A stretch of DNA of 37,248 nucleotides from Streptomyces flaveolus (GCF_000716535.1 NZ_JNWV01000059.1:1-37248); one strand, 5' to 3'. Positions 7,750-16,936 are shown, counted from the first letter of the stretch. The notes: generated by a model not told the origin, from the sequence alone. Numbers and translations: made by a program.

Positions 7750-10700
7750 GTGAAAGCACACCACCGCAGACGCTGGAGCGTGCCGGTTGCGGCCGGCGCT
7801 CTGGTTCTCGCGCTGGCGGGCCCCTACGACGCGACTGCCTCGGCGTCCTCAGCAGCCCGCCTCGACGCCGCGTCCACCGCATCCGCGTCCGACCGGGTGC
7901 CCGCGGGCGACCACTCCGTCACACTGATCACCGGTGACGTGGTCACCACCCGGCGGAGCCCCGGCACCGACGGCGAGGCCGGAGGCACCGTCAGCGTCCG
8001 CGGTGCCTCCGGGCGCCCCGTTCAGACCCGCATCCTGACGTCGGGCGACGACCTCTACGTGTTCCCCGAGTCCGTACTGCCCTTCGTCGCCGAGGGCACC
8101 CTGGACCGGCAGCTGTTCAACATCACGGACATGATCGCCGACGGGTACGACGATGCGCACCGCGACCAGTTGCCGCTCATCGTCTCCTACACGCACTCCG
8201 CCGGCACACGCCTCAAGGCCGCTGCTCTGCCCGCCGGGGCGACCCGGGTCCGCACCCTCGACGGCATACGCGGCGCCGCCCTCACCGCGGACCGCTCGCG
8301 CGCCGCGGACTTCTGGAAGTCCGTGGCCGGGACCGCGACGACCGACCGAGCCCGCAAGCAGGCCGCCGCACCCGCCTTCGCCGACGGGATCGCGCACATC
8401 TGGCTGGACGGCCTCGTCCACGCCGACCTCGCCGACAGCACCAAGCAGATCGGCGCGCCTCAGGTCTGGGCGGAGGGCAACACCGGACAAGGCGTGGACG
8501 TGGCGGTCCTCGACACCGGCATCGACGCGGGGCACCCCGACCTCGTGGACCGCGTCGCGAGCCGGCAGAGTTTCGTACCGGGCGAGAACACCGACGACCA
8601 CTTCGGCCACGGCACACATGTCGCGTCCATCATCGCCGGCACCGGCGCGGCCTCCGACGGCAGGGAGAAGGGCGTCGCCCCCGGCGCCCGCCTCGACATC
8701 GCCAAGGTGCTGGACGACACCGGCTCCGGACAGACCTCCTGGATCCTGGCCGGCATGGAATGGGCCGCGGTCGACCAGCACGCCAAGGTCATCAACATGA
8801 GTCTGGGCGAGGCGCAGGCGTCCGACGGAACCGACCCCCTCAGCCAGGCCGTCGACAAGCTCAGCGCCGAGACGGGCGCGCTGTTCGTCGTCGCGGCCGG
8901 CAACGCGGGCGCACCCGGCACCATCGGCGCACCGGGCGCGGCGAGCACCGCGCTGACCGTGGGCGCCGTCGACTCCGGCGACTCCGTGGCCGACTTCTCC
9001 AGCCAGGGCCCCCGCGTGGACGGCGCCCTGAAGCCGGAGATCACCGCGCCCGGCGTCGGCATCCTGGCGGCCAACTCCCGGTTCGACGGCAACGACGCGG
9101 GCGCCTACCAGACCATGAGCGGCACCTCCATGGCCACGCCCCACGTGACGGGCGCCGCCGCGCTGATGGCCGCCGCTCATCCGGACCTCACCGGAGGCCA
9201 GCTGAAGGACCTGCTGACCAGCAGCTCCCGGCAGACCCCGCAGTACGACGCCTTCCAGGCGGGCAGCGGCCGCCTCGACCTCGCCGCGGCCGCGCACGCC
9301 GGTGTCTTCGCCACGGCGACCGCGTACGCCGCGCAGGTCCCGCAGACTCCCGCCGGCGGCGTGCGGCGCCCGGTGACCTACACCAACACCACCGACACGC
9401 CGGTCACCCTCGCGCTGACCGTCGAAGCCGCACACGCCCCGGCCGGCGTGTTCCGCCTCTCCGCCCCCCAGGTGGTCGTGCCCGCGCACGGCAGCGCCGG
9501 TGTCACCGTGACCATCGACGGCTCGGTCGCCCCCGCCGACGGCCGGTACACCGGCCAGGTCGTCGCGAGAACCTCGGCCGGGAAGGTCGCGGCGCACACC
9601 GCCGTCTCCCTCGGGGACGTCGAACACAAACTGACCATGACGTTCAAGGACGCCCATGGCCGGCCCATGTCCGGCGTGGTCGAACTGCTCAGGTCCGGTG
9701 ACGACTCCCCCGCGTTCGTCGAGATCGACGCCTCCGGCACAGGGCAGATGTACCTGCCCAAGGACGTGTACTCGGTGCTCTCCTTCAAGACGGTGCAGGG
9801 CGTCCACGGCCCCCACTCGTGGGGCATGGCCCTGCTGGGCGACCCCGACGTCAACCTGGACCGCGACACCACCGTCACCCTTGACGCGTCCGCGATCGAC
9901 CGCATCGACATGACGGCCCCTCAGCGGACCGAGACGACCTACCAGCGGCTGGACTACACCCGCATGATGGGCGGCCAGGTCTGGCGGGACTACATGGAGA
10001 CCCAGACCAACTACGACAGCCTGTGGGCCCAGCCGACCACCCACAAGGTCACTCACGGCGACTTCTACCTGGCGGCCCGCTGGCGCAAGGAGAAGCCCGC
10101 GCTGGCCGTCTCCACCCGCACCACCGACTTCACCGATGTGCTGCGCCAGGACGGCGTCACCCCCCTGCCCAAGGGCAGTGCCAAGCTCCCCCTGGTCTTC
10201 GCCGGCCAGGGCGCGAGCAGCGACTACGCGCACCTCGACGCGCACGGCAAGGCCGTGGTGGTACGCCGCAACGACGACGTCACCGACATCGACCAGGCGG
10301 CCGCCGCAACAGCCGCGGGCGCCGAACTCATGCTGGTCGTGAACAACGTGGACGGCCGCGGCTTCCGCCGCTACAACGCGCCGTTCGGCTCGACACCCGT
10401 CCCGCTCGACGTGGGCCTGCTCAGCACCGACGAGGGCGAGAAGCTCGTGCAGCAGGCCCGGGCCCGCGACGCCTCCGTCACGGTCGACTCCGCACCCGTG
10501 AGCCCGTACGTCTACGACCTCAGCCGGACCTGGCACAACGAGATCCCCGACCGCATGGTGGTGCCGGGCACTTCCAGGAACCTCGCCCGGGTCGACGAGA
10601 CCTTCGACAGCCCGGCTCCGGGGAAGACCGGCGGCGAGTTCCGCTTCGACTGGCCCGCCTACAACGACTGGGCCATCGGCGAGCTGATGCCGGAGCCGGT

Positions 10701-11490
10701 GCGCGGCAAGCGCACCGACTGGGTCTCCACCGGGGCGTTCAACAGCTGGAGCCAGAGCGCTTACGCGGACGGCATGGTCTTCGAAGCCGGGGCCAAGACC
10801 GCCTACCGGGCGGGCAGCAGGCAGTCCGAGGAATGGTTCAAGCCGATCGAACGGCCCTACCTGAACGACGTCTACAGTCTTCCCACGCGCAAGGGCGACC
10901 ATCTGTACATCGACATCCCAGCCTGGGGCAGCCGCGACCACGTCGGCATGAACCAGATCGACAGCGGAGCGGAGCAGCGCCAGACCCTCTACCAAGGCAC
11001 CAAGGAACTCGGCACCGGAACCTTCACGAACGTCTCGGGCGACGCGCCCAGCGCCGGGAAGCTGCCGTACCGGCTGGTCGTCACGGGCAAGCGCGACGTT
11101 CCCTTCACCCCGTACTCCTCCGGCACCCGCACCGAGTGGGACTTCACCTCGAAGGCGGCGTCGGACGGCTCCGACGCGGTCCTGCCGCTGGTGCAGATCG
11201 ACTACACGGTCGCCACCGACCAGGCCGGGCGGGCCGGGAGGCACGACACCCTGTCCGCCACCGCCGCACAGCTGCCGGGTGCCGCCGGCGCCGGCCGGGT
11301 CGGCGCGGTCACCCTGGAGCTGTCCTACGACGGCGGCACGACATGGCACAGGGCCACCGGTGACCATGACGGACGGTACCGCCTGGACGCACCGAAGAAC
11401 GCGTCCTACGTGTCGCTCAGGGCGAGCGCCGAGGACTCGGCGGGCAACGCGGTGCACCAGACCGTGATCCGGGCGTTCGGCCTGCGCTGA
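7750..11490 (+). CDS. Secreted S8-family (subtilisin-like) serine peptidase, 1246 aa
   Basis: A very large secreted subtilase. GTG 7750 follows GGAGAG; a basic start (KAHHRRRW), hydrophobic core and Ala-rich cleavage region form a signal peptide of about 30-40 residues. A propeptide-like stretch precedes the catalytic domain, where the triad is clear: Asp255 in VAVLDTGID, His287 in GHGTHVAS and Ser460 in MSGTSMATPH. An oxyanion Asn sits in VVAAGNAG. After about residue 530 come some 700 residues of beta-rich C-terminal extension without transmembrane segment or LPXTG anchor, so the product is probably released. Such extended actinobacterial subtilases degrade extracellular protein. It is monocistronic, with a strong hairpin 33 bp after the stop. 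Confidence 0.96.
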   Translation: MKAHHRRRWSVPVAAGALVLALAGPYDATASASSAARLDAASTASASDRVPAGDHSVTLITGDVVTTRRSPGTDGEAGGTVSVRGASGRPVQTRILTSGDDLYVFPESVLPFVAEGTLDRQLFNITDMIADGYDDAHRDQLPLIVSYTHSAGTRLKAAALPAGATRVRTLDGIRGAALTADRSRAADFWKSVAGTATTDRARKQAAAPAFADGIAHIWLDGLVHADLADSTKQIGAPQVWAEGNTGQGVDVAVLDTGIDAGHPDLVDRVASRQSFVPGENTDDHFGHGTHVASIIAGTGAASDGREKGVAPGARLDIAKVLDDTGSGQTSWILAGMEWAAVDQHAKVINMSLGEAQASDGTDPLSQAVDKLSAETGALFVVAAGNAGAPGTIGAPGAASTALTVGAVDSGDSVADFSSQGPRVDGALKPEITAPGVGILAANSRFDGNDAGAYQTMSGTSMATPHVTGAAALMAAAHPDLTGGQLKDLLTSSSRQTPQYDAFQAGSGRLDLAAAAHAGVFATATAYAAQVPQTPAGGVRRPVTYTNTTDTPVTLALTVEAAHAPAGVFRLSAPQVVVPAHGSAGVTVTIDGSVAPADGRYTGQVVARTSAGKVAAHTAVSLGDVEHKLTMTFKDAHGRPMSGVVELLRSGDDSPAFVEIDASGTGQMYLPKDVYSVLSFKTVQGVHGPHSWGMALLGDPDVNLDRDTTVTLDASAIDRIDMTAPQRTETTYQRLDYTRMMGGQVWRDYMETQTNYDSLWAQPTTHKVTHGDFYLAARWRKEKPALAVSTRTTDFTDVLRQDGVTPLPKGSAKLPLVFAGQGASSDYAHLDAHGKAVVVRRNDDVTDIDQAAAATAAGAELMLVVNNVDGRGFRRYNAPFGSTPVPLDVGLLSTDEGEKLVQQARARDASVTVDSAPVSPYVYDLSRTWHNEIPDRMVVPGTSRNLARVDETFDSPAPGKTGGEFRFDWPAYNDWAIGELMPEPVRGKRTDWVSTGAFNSWSQSAYADGMVFEAGAKTAYRAGSRQSEEWFKPIERPYLNDVYSLPTRKGDHLYIDIPAWGSRDHVGMNQIDSGAEQRQTLYQGTKELGTGTFTNVSGDAPSAGKLPYRLVVTGKRDVPFTPYSSGTRTEWDFTSKAASDGSDAVLPLVQIDYTVATDQAGRAGRHDTLSATAAQLPGAAGAGRVGAVTLELSYDGGTTWHRATGDHDGRYRLDAPKNASYVSLRASAEDSAGNAVHQTVIRAFGLR

Positions 11491-11522
11491 CGCCACCCCG
11501 CGGCTCGCACGCGGGTAAAGGC

Positions 11523-11558
11523 CGGTCCGTCCGTGGTAGCACGACCACGGACGGACCG
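11523..11558 (+). terminator. Rho-independent-like terminator after the subtilase
   Basis: A perfect 15-bp stem (CGGTCCGTCCGTGGT at 11523-11537 pairing with 11544-11558) with a 6-nt loop, followed by only two T residues. Long GC-rich hairpins with short or no U tracts commonly serve as Streptomyces terminators. Confidence 0.85.
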
Positions 11559-11574
11559 TTCGCCGTCTGGCGGC

Positions 11575-11837
11575 CCCGTACCGGACTCCGGCGTCGACAC
11601 CCCCCACCCCGACCTCGCCCCGCGCATCATCGGCACCCGGAGCTCCGTCCCGGGCGAGGACGTCATCGACCACAACGGTCACGGCACCCACACCGCCTCC
11701 ACCGTCGCCGGAACCGGCGCCGCGTCCGGCGGCAAGGAACGAGGCGTCGCCCCCGATGCCGACCTGCTCGTCGGCAAAGTGCTCGACAACTCCGGCTCCG
11801 GCGCGATGTCACAGATCATCGCGGGCATGGAAGCGGG
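11575..11837 (+). pseudogene. Subtilase catalytic-domain fragment
   Basis: About 85 codons of a second S8 peptidase: an Asp motif (DSGVDTPHPDL, where the gene upstream has DTGIDAGHPDL), the His motif GHGTHTAS and a GVAPDADLLVGKVLDNSGSG stretch. It breaks at GMEA around 11837, where unrelated sequence begins. Serine motif, signal peptide and extension are missing. It is related to, but clearly diverged from, the intact subtilase, so it is the residue of a tandem paralogue rather than a recent partial copy. Confidence 0.85.
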
Positions 11838-11839
11838 CG

Positions 11840-12020
11840 GCCGCTCCAGGCGTCGGAGCCGGCTGGCGCGCTGGGCTTCGGTCTTCCCGGTGAACACGAA
11901 CGCCACCGGCACGTACCCCTCGCGGCCCGTCGCCGGGTGGATCCGCGACCACTGCCGGAAGGCGTGCACGGCCGCGCCCAGGCCGTCTGCGACGACGGGG
12001 CGGTCTGCGTGCAGACGGAC
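11840..12020 (-). pseudogene. Unrecognised gene fragment
   Basis: Reading leftward from about 12020, roughly 60 residues look like real protein (HAFRQWSRIHPATGREGYVP, then VAFVFTGKTEAQRASRLRRL) and stop making sense exactly where the subtilase fragment begins. The pattern faintly resembles actinobacterial replication-relaxation-type proteins, but I am not confident. Both ends are lost. Confidence 0.35.
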
Positions 12021-12097
12021 TTCTGGCACAACGCCTCACTGACGGATCCACTGCCGGTGGGCATGGGGGTGAAGGTGTCCAGCAGTGCCGCGCGCCT

Positions 12098-12306
12098 GTG
12101 TCAGGGCAGTCGATGGGTCAGCGCGCCGCCGACCTCGGGGGTGAACTGCCCTGGCTGCTGTTCGGTGCGCTCGCGCTGGTGCTCTTCTCCCGGCTACTCA
12201 GGGCAGTCTTGCTGCAGGGGCCGTTCACCGAGGTGGTGGCACACCGGCTCTCCGTTCTCGGCTGGTTCGTCACCGCGGGCACGCCGCTGGCCGGCCTCAT
12301 CGTCGG
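12098..12306 (+). pseudogene. DUF2975-like membrane protein fragment
   Basis: About 70 codons with two hydrophobic segments (ELPWLLFGALALVLFSRLL and VLGWFVTAGTPLAGLIVGW) separated by GPFTEVVAHRL. The segment LLRAVLLQGPFTEVVAHRL preceding VLGWF is typical of DUF2975 proteins. It is cut at both ends and runs directly into the next fragment. Confidence 0.5.
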
Positions 12307-12324
12307 CTGGTCTCAGCCCACCGC

Positions 12325-12483
12325 TCGATCCCAGACCTCGACCTCGCGCCGCGCGACAGCGCCGGCCGGGTGCGCTTCAGCGGTGACGTCGAGATCCTGC
12401 GGCCGGTGGACGGCGGGCGCGGGCGGTTGTTCTTCGACTGGGGCAACCGGGGCGACAAGCGGGCCATCCAGTACTCTCCGAAC
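12325..12483 (+). pseudogene. Alpha/beta-hydrolase-domain protein, N-terminal fragment
   Basis: In one plus frame about 50 residues read as DSAGRVRFSGDVEILRPVDG followed by GRLFFDWGNRGDKRAIQY. The combination of a VRFxxDVxxLRPV strand and FxxxNRGxKRA resembles the N-terminal domain of large secreted alpha/beta-hydrolase-domain proteins. No nucleophile region is present; the stretch is bounded by unrelated remnants. Confidence 0.5.
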
Positions 12484-12496
12484 CGCTCAGCACGAC

Positions 12497-13078
12497 TTAC
12501 TCCGGTGGTACGCGTTGCGAAGGGTCCGCGGGAGCCGGCGCCGGGGTGAAGGGGCCTCCCGGCACCGCGGCCAGGAGTTGTCCGGTGGAGGGCTCGGCGG
12601 AACGGTCGAAGATGGTGCGTACGTCACCGGACTCGACGACGGCTCCGTCCCACGTCACCACTGAGCGATCGCTGACGTGGTGCACGACTCCCAGGTCGTG
12701 GGAGATGAACAGCAACGTCCCGCCCGTCTCGCGACGCAGGTCGTCGAGCAGGTCGAGGATGCGCACCTGGACCGGGACATCCAGCGCGGACACCGGTTCG
12801 TCGCACACGACGACGTCGGGGGTCGGTGCCAGGGCGCGCGCGATGGCCACGCGGCGCCGCTGCTGTCCGCCCGAGAGTTCTCGGGGGCGTCGGCACCGCA
12901 CCGATGCGGGCAGCCCGACCTGATCGAGCAGGGTCGCCGCTCAGGCGCGGCGCTCGCGTCGACCACGCACCGCTGTCAGCGCGATCGCCTCCCCCCACAC
13001 TCGTTCCACGTCGTAGCGGCGGTCGAAGGAGCCGAGCGGATCCTGCTGCACGGCCTGCACGCGCGGGCGCAGCGGCCG
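12497..13078 (-). pseudogene. Oligopeptide-type ABC transporter ATPase, broken
   Basis: The C-terminal two thirds of a Dpp/Opp-type ABC ATPase. Leftward it reads QAVQQDPLGSFDRRYDVERV (Q-loop region), an in-frame TGA near 12941, then DQVGLPASVRCRRPRELSGG (signature motif), VVVCDEPVSALD (Walker B) and FISHDLGVVHHV (H-loop). The Walker A region is missing and the internal stop splits what remains. An intact ORF of 134 codons covers signature to C-terminus, but without Walker A it cannot be a functional ATPase. No permease genes accompany it. Confidence 0.85.
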
Positions 13079-13109
13079 CCGCCTCTTCTCGGGCACTCCC
13101 GTCCACGGC

Positions 13110-13340
13110 TTGGCAGTGGGCCGCCGCCCAGGTGTCCTGCCGGGCCACGGCCAACGCGGCGGGCAGGTCGAGGTCGCGGTCGAGCACGGTGATGCCCGGC
13201 AGCACGGCCAGGTGTTCCGCGGTGCCGGGCCGGGCACGGTCGGCTTCCACGAGCGCGTACGCCGGGGCGTACAGGTACCAGCCGGCCTGGACGTGGGCCA
13301 CCCCAACCAAGTCGATGAAGCAGACGGAACAGGTGATCGT
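13110..13340 (-). pseudogene. PIN-like protein fragment
   Basis: About 70 residues in one minus frame: CFIDLVGVAHVQAGWYLYAP, AYALVEADRARPGTAEHLAV, LPGITVLDRDLDLPAALAVA, then AAAHCQAV. The arrangement (APAYALVEADRARP, then a DLDLPAALAVAR segment and a drifting H) resembles PIN-domain-like proteins of Streptomyces, but start, first acidic motif and end are gone. Tentative. Confidence 0.35.
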
Positions 13341-13447
13341 CCGTGAGCCGGGGCCGGGTAAGACGCCTCCGGACACGCCAGCGGCTTCCCGACTCCTGCC
13401 TGCGACCTGCCAGGACGTCCGTGGACGGCGCACAGCGGCGGGGCGGC

Positions 13448-14137
13448 TCAGCGGCTGCGATGGCCGGCCCACAACCGGGCGCCGCGCCACAATCCGCGCG
13501 CCCAGTCCTCGCGCGCGGCGATCTCACCCCACTTCACCGCATTGGCCGCGGCGAAAGCATCCAGAGAACGGGCGGGCGCCTGGTGCCAGGCCGGCATACG
13601 CGCGGCCCACGCCTCGGCGCCGGCCGGGGTGTGCAGTTCACTGGCAAGAAGCCAGATGACGGCGCTCGCCGCGTCGAGCCAGACAGCGCCACGGCCCGCC
13701 CAGACCCAGTCCCCCAGATACGACCGCTCACGAGTGATCAGAAAGGGTCTGCGCAAGCAGGAGCAGGTCGGGGGAACCAGGGGCGTAACAGGCGTGCCGC
13801 CCGGTGATGCACTCGAAGCCGAGCAGGCTCCACCCACCGGCTTCCACATGCCACAGCAGTCGGGGGCCGATCGGCGCCACGTGCACACCCAGCTCGGCCT
13901 CCCGCTGCTGCGCCCACATCTGCGGATGCGTACGGGGGAGCCCCTTGACGAAGATCTCGCCTCGCGCAGCGCGCAGCCGAGCCGCGATCGCGGCGTTGTT
14001 CCCGCCCACCATGGTCTGCACGCCGAAGACCGGCCGGTGTGCTCTTGGACCGCCGTCCGGACAACTGCCGGCAGCTCTTCCCAGCGCAGGCGTCTGGTCT
14101 CCACGAACCGCCAGTCCCTTCGACGTGGCTGGTGCAA
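13448..14137 (-). pseudogene. Aminoglycoside phosphotransferase-like gene, frameshifted and internally deleted
   Basis: Three segments of one APH/choline-kinase-fold protein are spread over two frames on the minus strand. First is DWRFVETRRLRWEELPAVVR. After a frameshift come VQTMVGGNNAAIAARLRAAR, EIFVKGLP and WSLLGFECITGRHACYAPGS. Another frame change gives YLGDWVWAGRGAVWLDAASA and the C-terminal helices. Between the last two, the segment that should hold the catalytic HxDxxxxN loop is missing, so there is both frameshifting and a deletion. It cannot encode an active kinase. Confidence 0.8.
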
Positions 14138-14149
14138 GGCTGCCCCTCT

Positions 14150-15120
14150 TGCAGGGCTGAAGGTGGAACTTGCCGGTGAAGGTACCCGCCATAGATAGGC
14201 AATGTCCTGGCGATCGGCGCAGCGGGCCGCCCGGTGCCCAGTGCCCGCAAGGAAACCCGGCGGCGGGGTGAGGGGTGCGGCCGCCCTCCTCTGAGTGGCT
14301 GATCCAGCACGGGCTCAACCGTACGAACGTCACGATGCCGTCCGCTCCCGGCGAGTGGGCTCCACTGGTTGGAGTCCACTCGGTGGAGTGGATGCCGGAC
14401 ATCGTCGGTGCGCACCACGGCATGGGGTGCGCGGCATCGGTGCGCTCTCAGTGGCCGGTCTCCCGGCCGCGGCGCGGTCCGGGCTGCGGGTGGTGCGCTC
14501 GCTGGTCGTCTGGAGCGCACCCCGAGGCGTCGGCTGCCTCGGTGAACGCGTCCCGGAGGTGGCGCGGCCGCTCTGCCGTGAGATCGAGGGTTCCACGTTC
14601 CGTGCGAGATCCTTTCGAACCCGACGATCAAGCGCTGCACCTTCCTGCGCATCAACGCCCAGCCCCCGGGCCCCACGGCGCCGCCAGGGTCTTCCTGCAG
14701 CCAGTGAGCGTTCGGCGGCGGACCCGCCGCGGTGGAACCGGTGGGCGGGACACGCTGCGTGGTGTGTGCCGCAGGCGCCGGAAGCGTCAGGCTTGCCCGG
14801 CGCGTCGCTGACCAGGGCCCACGCGGCATGTGGCCGGGCGCGAGCTGCCGCCGAGCGGCGCCAAACGCGTCACCGACCTCTCCGCACAGCGGCCCTAGGT
14901 GTGCTGTCCCGGTACCAGAGGTCTTCGACCACGAGCAGGAAGAGGGCGTCTGCGAAGGGTTCCGTCCGCCCGAGGGCCCGCATCCGGATTGCAGGCGGCC
15001 GACAGGATGCCCAGGCTGGGAGGAGCGAGGCCGGGAAGTGGTCGCCGGCCGGGATCGGCTGGTCACCGTGCCGGTGCGACGTCCTGACGTACGGCAGCGA
15101 CGACAGTCTCGAGGTGGCAC
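14150..15120. other. Long stretch without a recognisable gene
   Basis: About 970 bp with no frame showing sustained coding character. One minus-strand patch near 14890-15000 (EPFADALFLLVVEDLWYRD) may be another orphan gene fragment. Near 14365-14400 there is a short repetitive patch of GGAGTCCACTCGGTGGAGTGG. It seems to be decayed sequence continuous with the graveyard to its left; the end presumably contains the promoter of the next operon. Confidence 0.5.
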
Positions 15121-15555
15121 ATGACATCAGCGACGACGACCGACGCGGCGGAGGAGTTCCGTCGGCTGAGCGACGACGATCCGGAACTGCAGGCCCACGG
15201 CACGTACTACTCGTGCAGCTTCCTGCTGGACATGGACCCCCACCGGTTCCTCGTGCGCATGCACAAGGGAAAGGTGGACGAACTGATCACCGATCCCGAG
15301 CCGTTGGCGGCCTACGACTTCGCGATCCGCGCGGACGCGGAGACATGGCAGGGCTTCTGCAGCGAGACGCCTCCGCCGATGTGCCACGGCATCTGGGCGG
15401 CCACGTTCCGGCGGGGCATGCGCCTGGAGGGCGACCTGCTCGTGCTCATGCAGAACCTGCGCTGCGTGACCCGGCAGCTGGAGCTGCTGCGCGTCACAGG
15501 CCCCCTCGGGCCGGCAGACGAGGCCGGGCCCGCTCCATCCCCTCCTGAGACATAG
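15121..15555 (+). CDS. SCP2-like sterol-carrier-fold protein
   Basis: A 144-residue protein. Residues about 35-125 follow an SCP2 pattern: a strand pair (HRFLVRMHKGKVDELITDPE), a conserved-looking AYDFAIRADAETWQGF segment, then a hydrophobic helix (GIWAATFRRGMRLEGDLLVL). SCP2 folds bind lipids or CoA esters. The C-terminal 20 residues are Pro/Ala-rich and disordered. ATG 15121 follows GAGGTGGC. It lies 9 bp before an alpha/beta hydrolase and is surely co-transcribed with it, so I infer it binds the hydrolase's substrate or product. Confidence 0.7.
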   Translation: MTSATTTDAAEEFRRLSDDDPELQAHGTYYSCSFLLDMDPHRFLVRMHKGKVDELITDPEPLAAYDFAIRADAETWQGFCSETPPPMCHGIWAATFRRGMRLEGDLLVLMQNLRCVTRQLELLRVTGPLGPADEAGPAPSPPET

Positions 15556-15564
15556 GAGCTCCCC

Positions 15565-16425
15565 ATGGTCAGCGGCAAGATCTCACCGGTCACCGGCCAC
15601 TACGTCACCATCGACGTGGAGGACGCGCAGTACAGGGTGTTCTACCTGGAGAACGGGCAGGGCACGCCTCTGGTGTGCCAGCACACAGCGGGCTGCCACA
15701 ACCACCAGTGGCGGGGCCTCCTCGAGGACGAGGAGATCACCGGCCGCTACCGGGTGATCGCCTACGACCTCGCCCGGCACGGCAAGTCGGACCCGCCGTG
15801 GAACCAAGAGTGGTGGAAGGAGGAGTACCGGCTCACCGCGGACCACTTCACGTCCTTCATCGTCGCCTTCTGCGACGCCCTCGAACTGCAGGACCCGATC
15901 TTCATGGGGTCGTCGTTCGGGGGCAACGTGGCCCTGCAACTCGCCCTGCGGCACCCGGACCGGTTCAAAGCGGTGATCCCCGTCGAGGGTGCGGACTACT
16001 CACCCGGCTTCTACCTCGACTGGTGGCAGCATCCCCACGCCAACGCCGCCCAGGTGTGCGCCAGCGGCGTGTGGGACCTCATGGCACCGCAGTCCCCGGA
16101 GCAGGACCGCTGGGCAACCTGGTTCTATTACACCCAGGGATCGGAGGCGTTCAAGGGCGACCTGTACTTCTACTCGGTCGACCACGATCTGAGGGACCGG
16201 CTGGACGACATCGATGGCGAGCGGTGTCCCGTGATCATGCTGACCGGCGAGTACGACTACCTCACCACCCCCGAGGACGGGCGCCGGACCGCGGAGGCCA
16301 TCCGCGGAGCGGAGTTCATCGAGATGAAGGAGATCGGCCACTTCCCGATGAGCGAGAACTACCCGCGCTTCGCCCAATACCTGGGGCAGGCCCTGGAGCG
16401 GATCGAGAAGCGGACCGGCTCCTAG
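15565..16425 (+). CDS. Alpha/beta hydrolase
   Basis: A 286-residue serine hydrolase of the alpha/beta fold. The oxyanion region is near QHTAGCHNH (about 37-45), RVIAYDLARHGKSDPP is the typical strand-turn before the cap, the nucleophile elbow is GSSFGG near residue 113, the acid is in LTGEYDY near 230, and the catalytic His is in EIGHFPMSENY near 256. These families cleave C-C bonds or esters of small carboxylic acids; the Trp-rich cap (WWKEEYRL, YLDWWQHP) suggests an aromatic or cyclic substrate. ATG 15565 follows AGGAGCT. It is paired with the SCP2-like gene; no dioxygenase or regulator is adjacent. Confidence 0.9.
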   Translation: MVSGKISPVTGHYVTIDVEDAQYRVFYLENGQGTPLVCQHTAGCHNHQWRGLLEDEEITGRYRVIAYDLARHGKSDPPWNQEWWKEEYRLTADHFTSFIVAFCDALELQDPIFMGSSFGGNVALQLALRHPDRFKAVIPVEGADYSPGFYLDWWQHPHANAAQVCASGVWDLMAPQSPEQDRWATWFYYTQGSEAFKGDLYFYSVDHDLRDRLDDIDGERCPVIMLTGEYDYLTTPEDGRRTAEAIRGAEFIEMKEIGHFPMSENYPRFAQYLGQALERIEKRTGS

Positions 16426-16477
16426 GAGTATGTACTTCCGGGGCGGCCCTTATGAGTCTGAGCCTTGAAGGCCCTGG

Positions 16478-16900
16478 TCACAGCCATTCGTTGCGCTACC
16501 CAGCCTTGATCACGAACGTCCCAGCCCATGATCATGGGGCTCGGTGAAGATGCTGCCCGGTGGTTCCTTCTGCAGGCCGCCGTGCTTGCGGGCCCCGGCC
16601 GCGTGCTGATGGGCACGGCAGACCGTGGAGTCGAGGCTCAGGTTCCAGACGATGGCGCCCTTCGCGTCGGCCAGGGCATGGAGCCGGGTCAGGATCCGGT
16701 ACCAGGTGCCGTTCCGCTGCCATCGGCGAAACAGGTCGTAGACCCGGTTCCATGGTCCGTATTCGACGGGGACGTCCCGCCACGGAACTCCAGTCCGGAC
16801 ACGAAAACCGTATGCCGACGATCAGTTGCCGCCAGGCCGGACAGGCGGCCTGCTCGACCTGGCCCCCTTCGGCGACAGTGGCTTCAGCACCGCCCCCTGC
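16478..16900 (-). mobile_element. IS5-family transposase remnant (left copy)
   Basis: Leftward translation gives WRQLIVGIRFS, a frameshift near 16795, then WRDVPVEYGPWNRVYDLFRR, WQRNGTWYRILTRLHALADA, KGAIVWNLSLDSTVCRAHQH and TEPHDHGLGRS. After DHGLGRS most of the catalytic domain is gone, and the sequence jumps to the terminal NEWL-stop (TGA 16480-16478). It is thus an internally deleted, frameshifted copy. The matching C-terminal portion of the same transposase type is at 32.3-32.6 kb in the same orientation. Confidence 0.85.
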
Positions 16901-16936
16901 TCTCACAGCTCAAGATGCACTTTCGATACACGGCCT

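Noticed and set aside
7849..11691. A 1280-codon open frame on the minus strand opposite the subtilase
   Set aside because: It is the antisense shadow of a GC-rich gene: low-complexity Gly/Val/Asp/Arg composition and no motif, while the plus strand has signal peptide and full catalytic triad.
12497..12901. The 134-codon ABC ATPase ORF as an intact gene
   Set aside because: It lacks Walker A, and in-frame homologous sequence (Q-loop region) continues upstream beyond a TGA, so it is the end of a broken gene.
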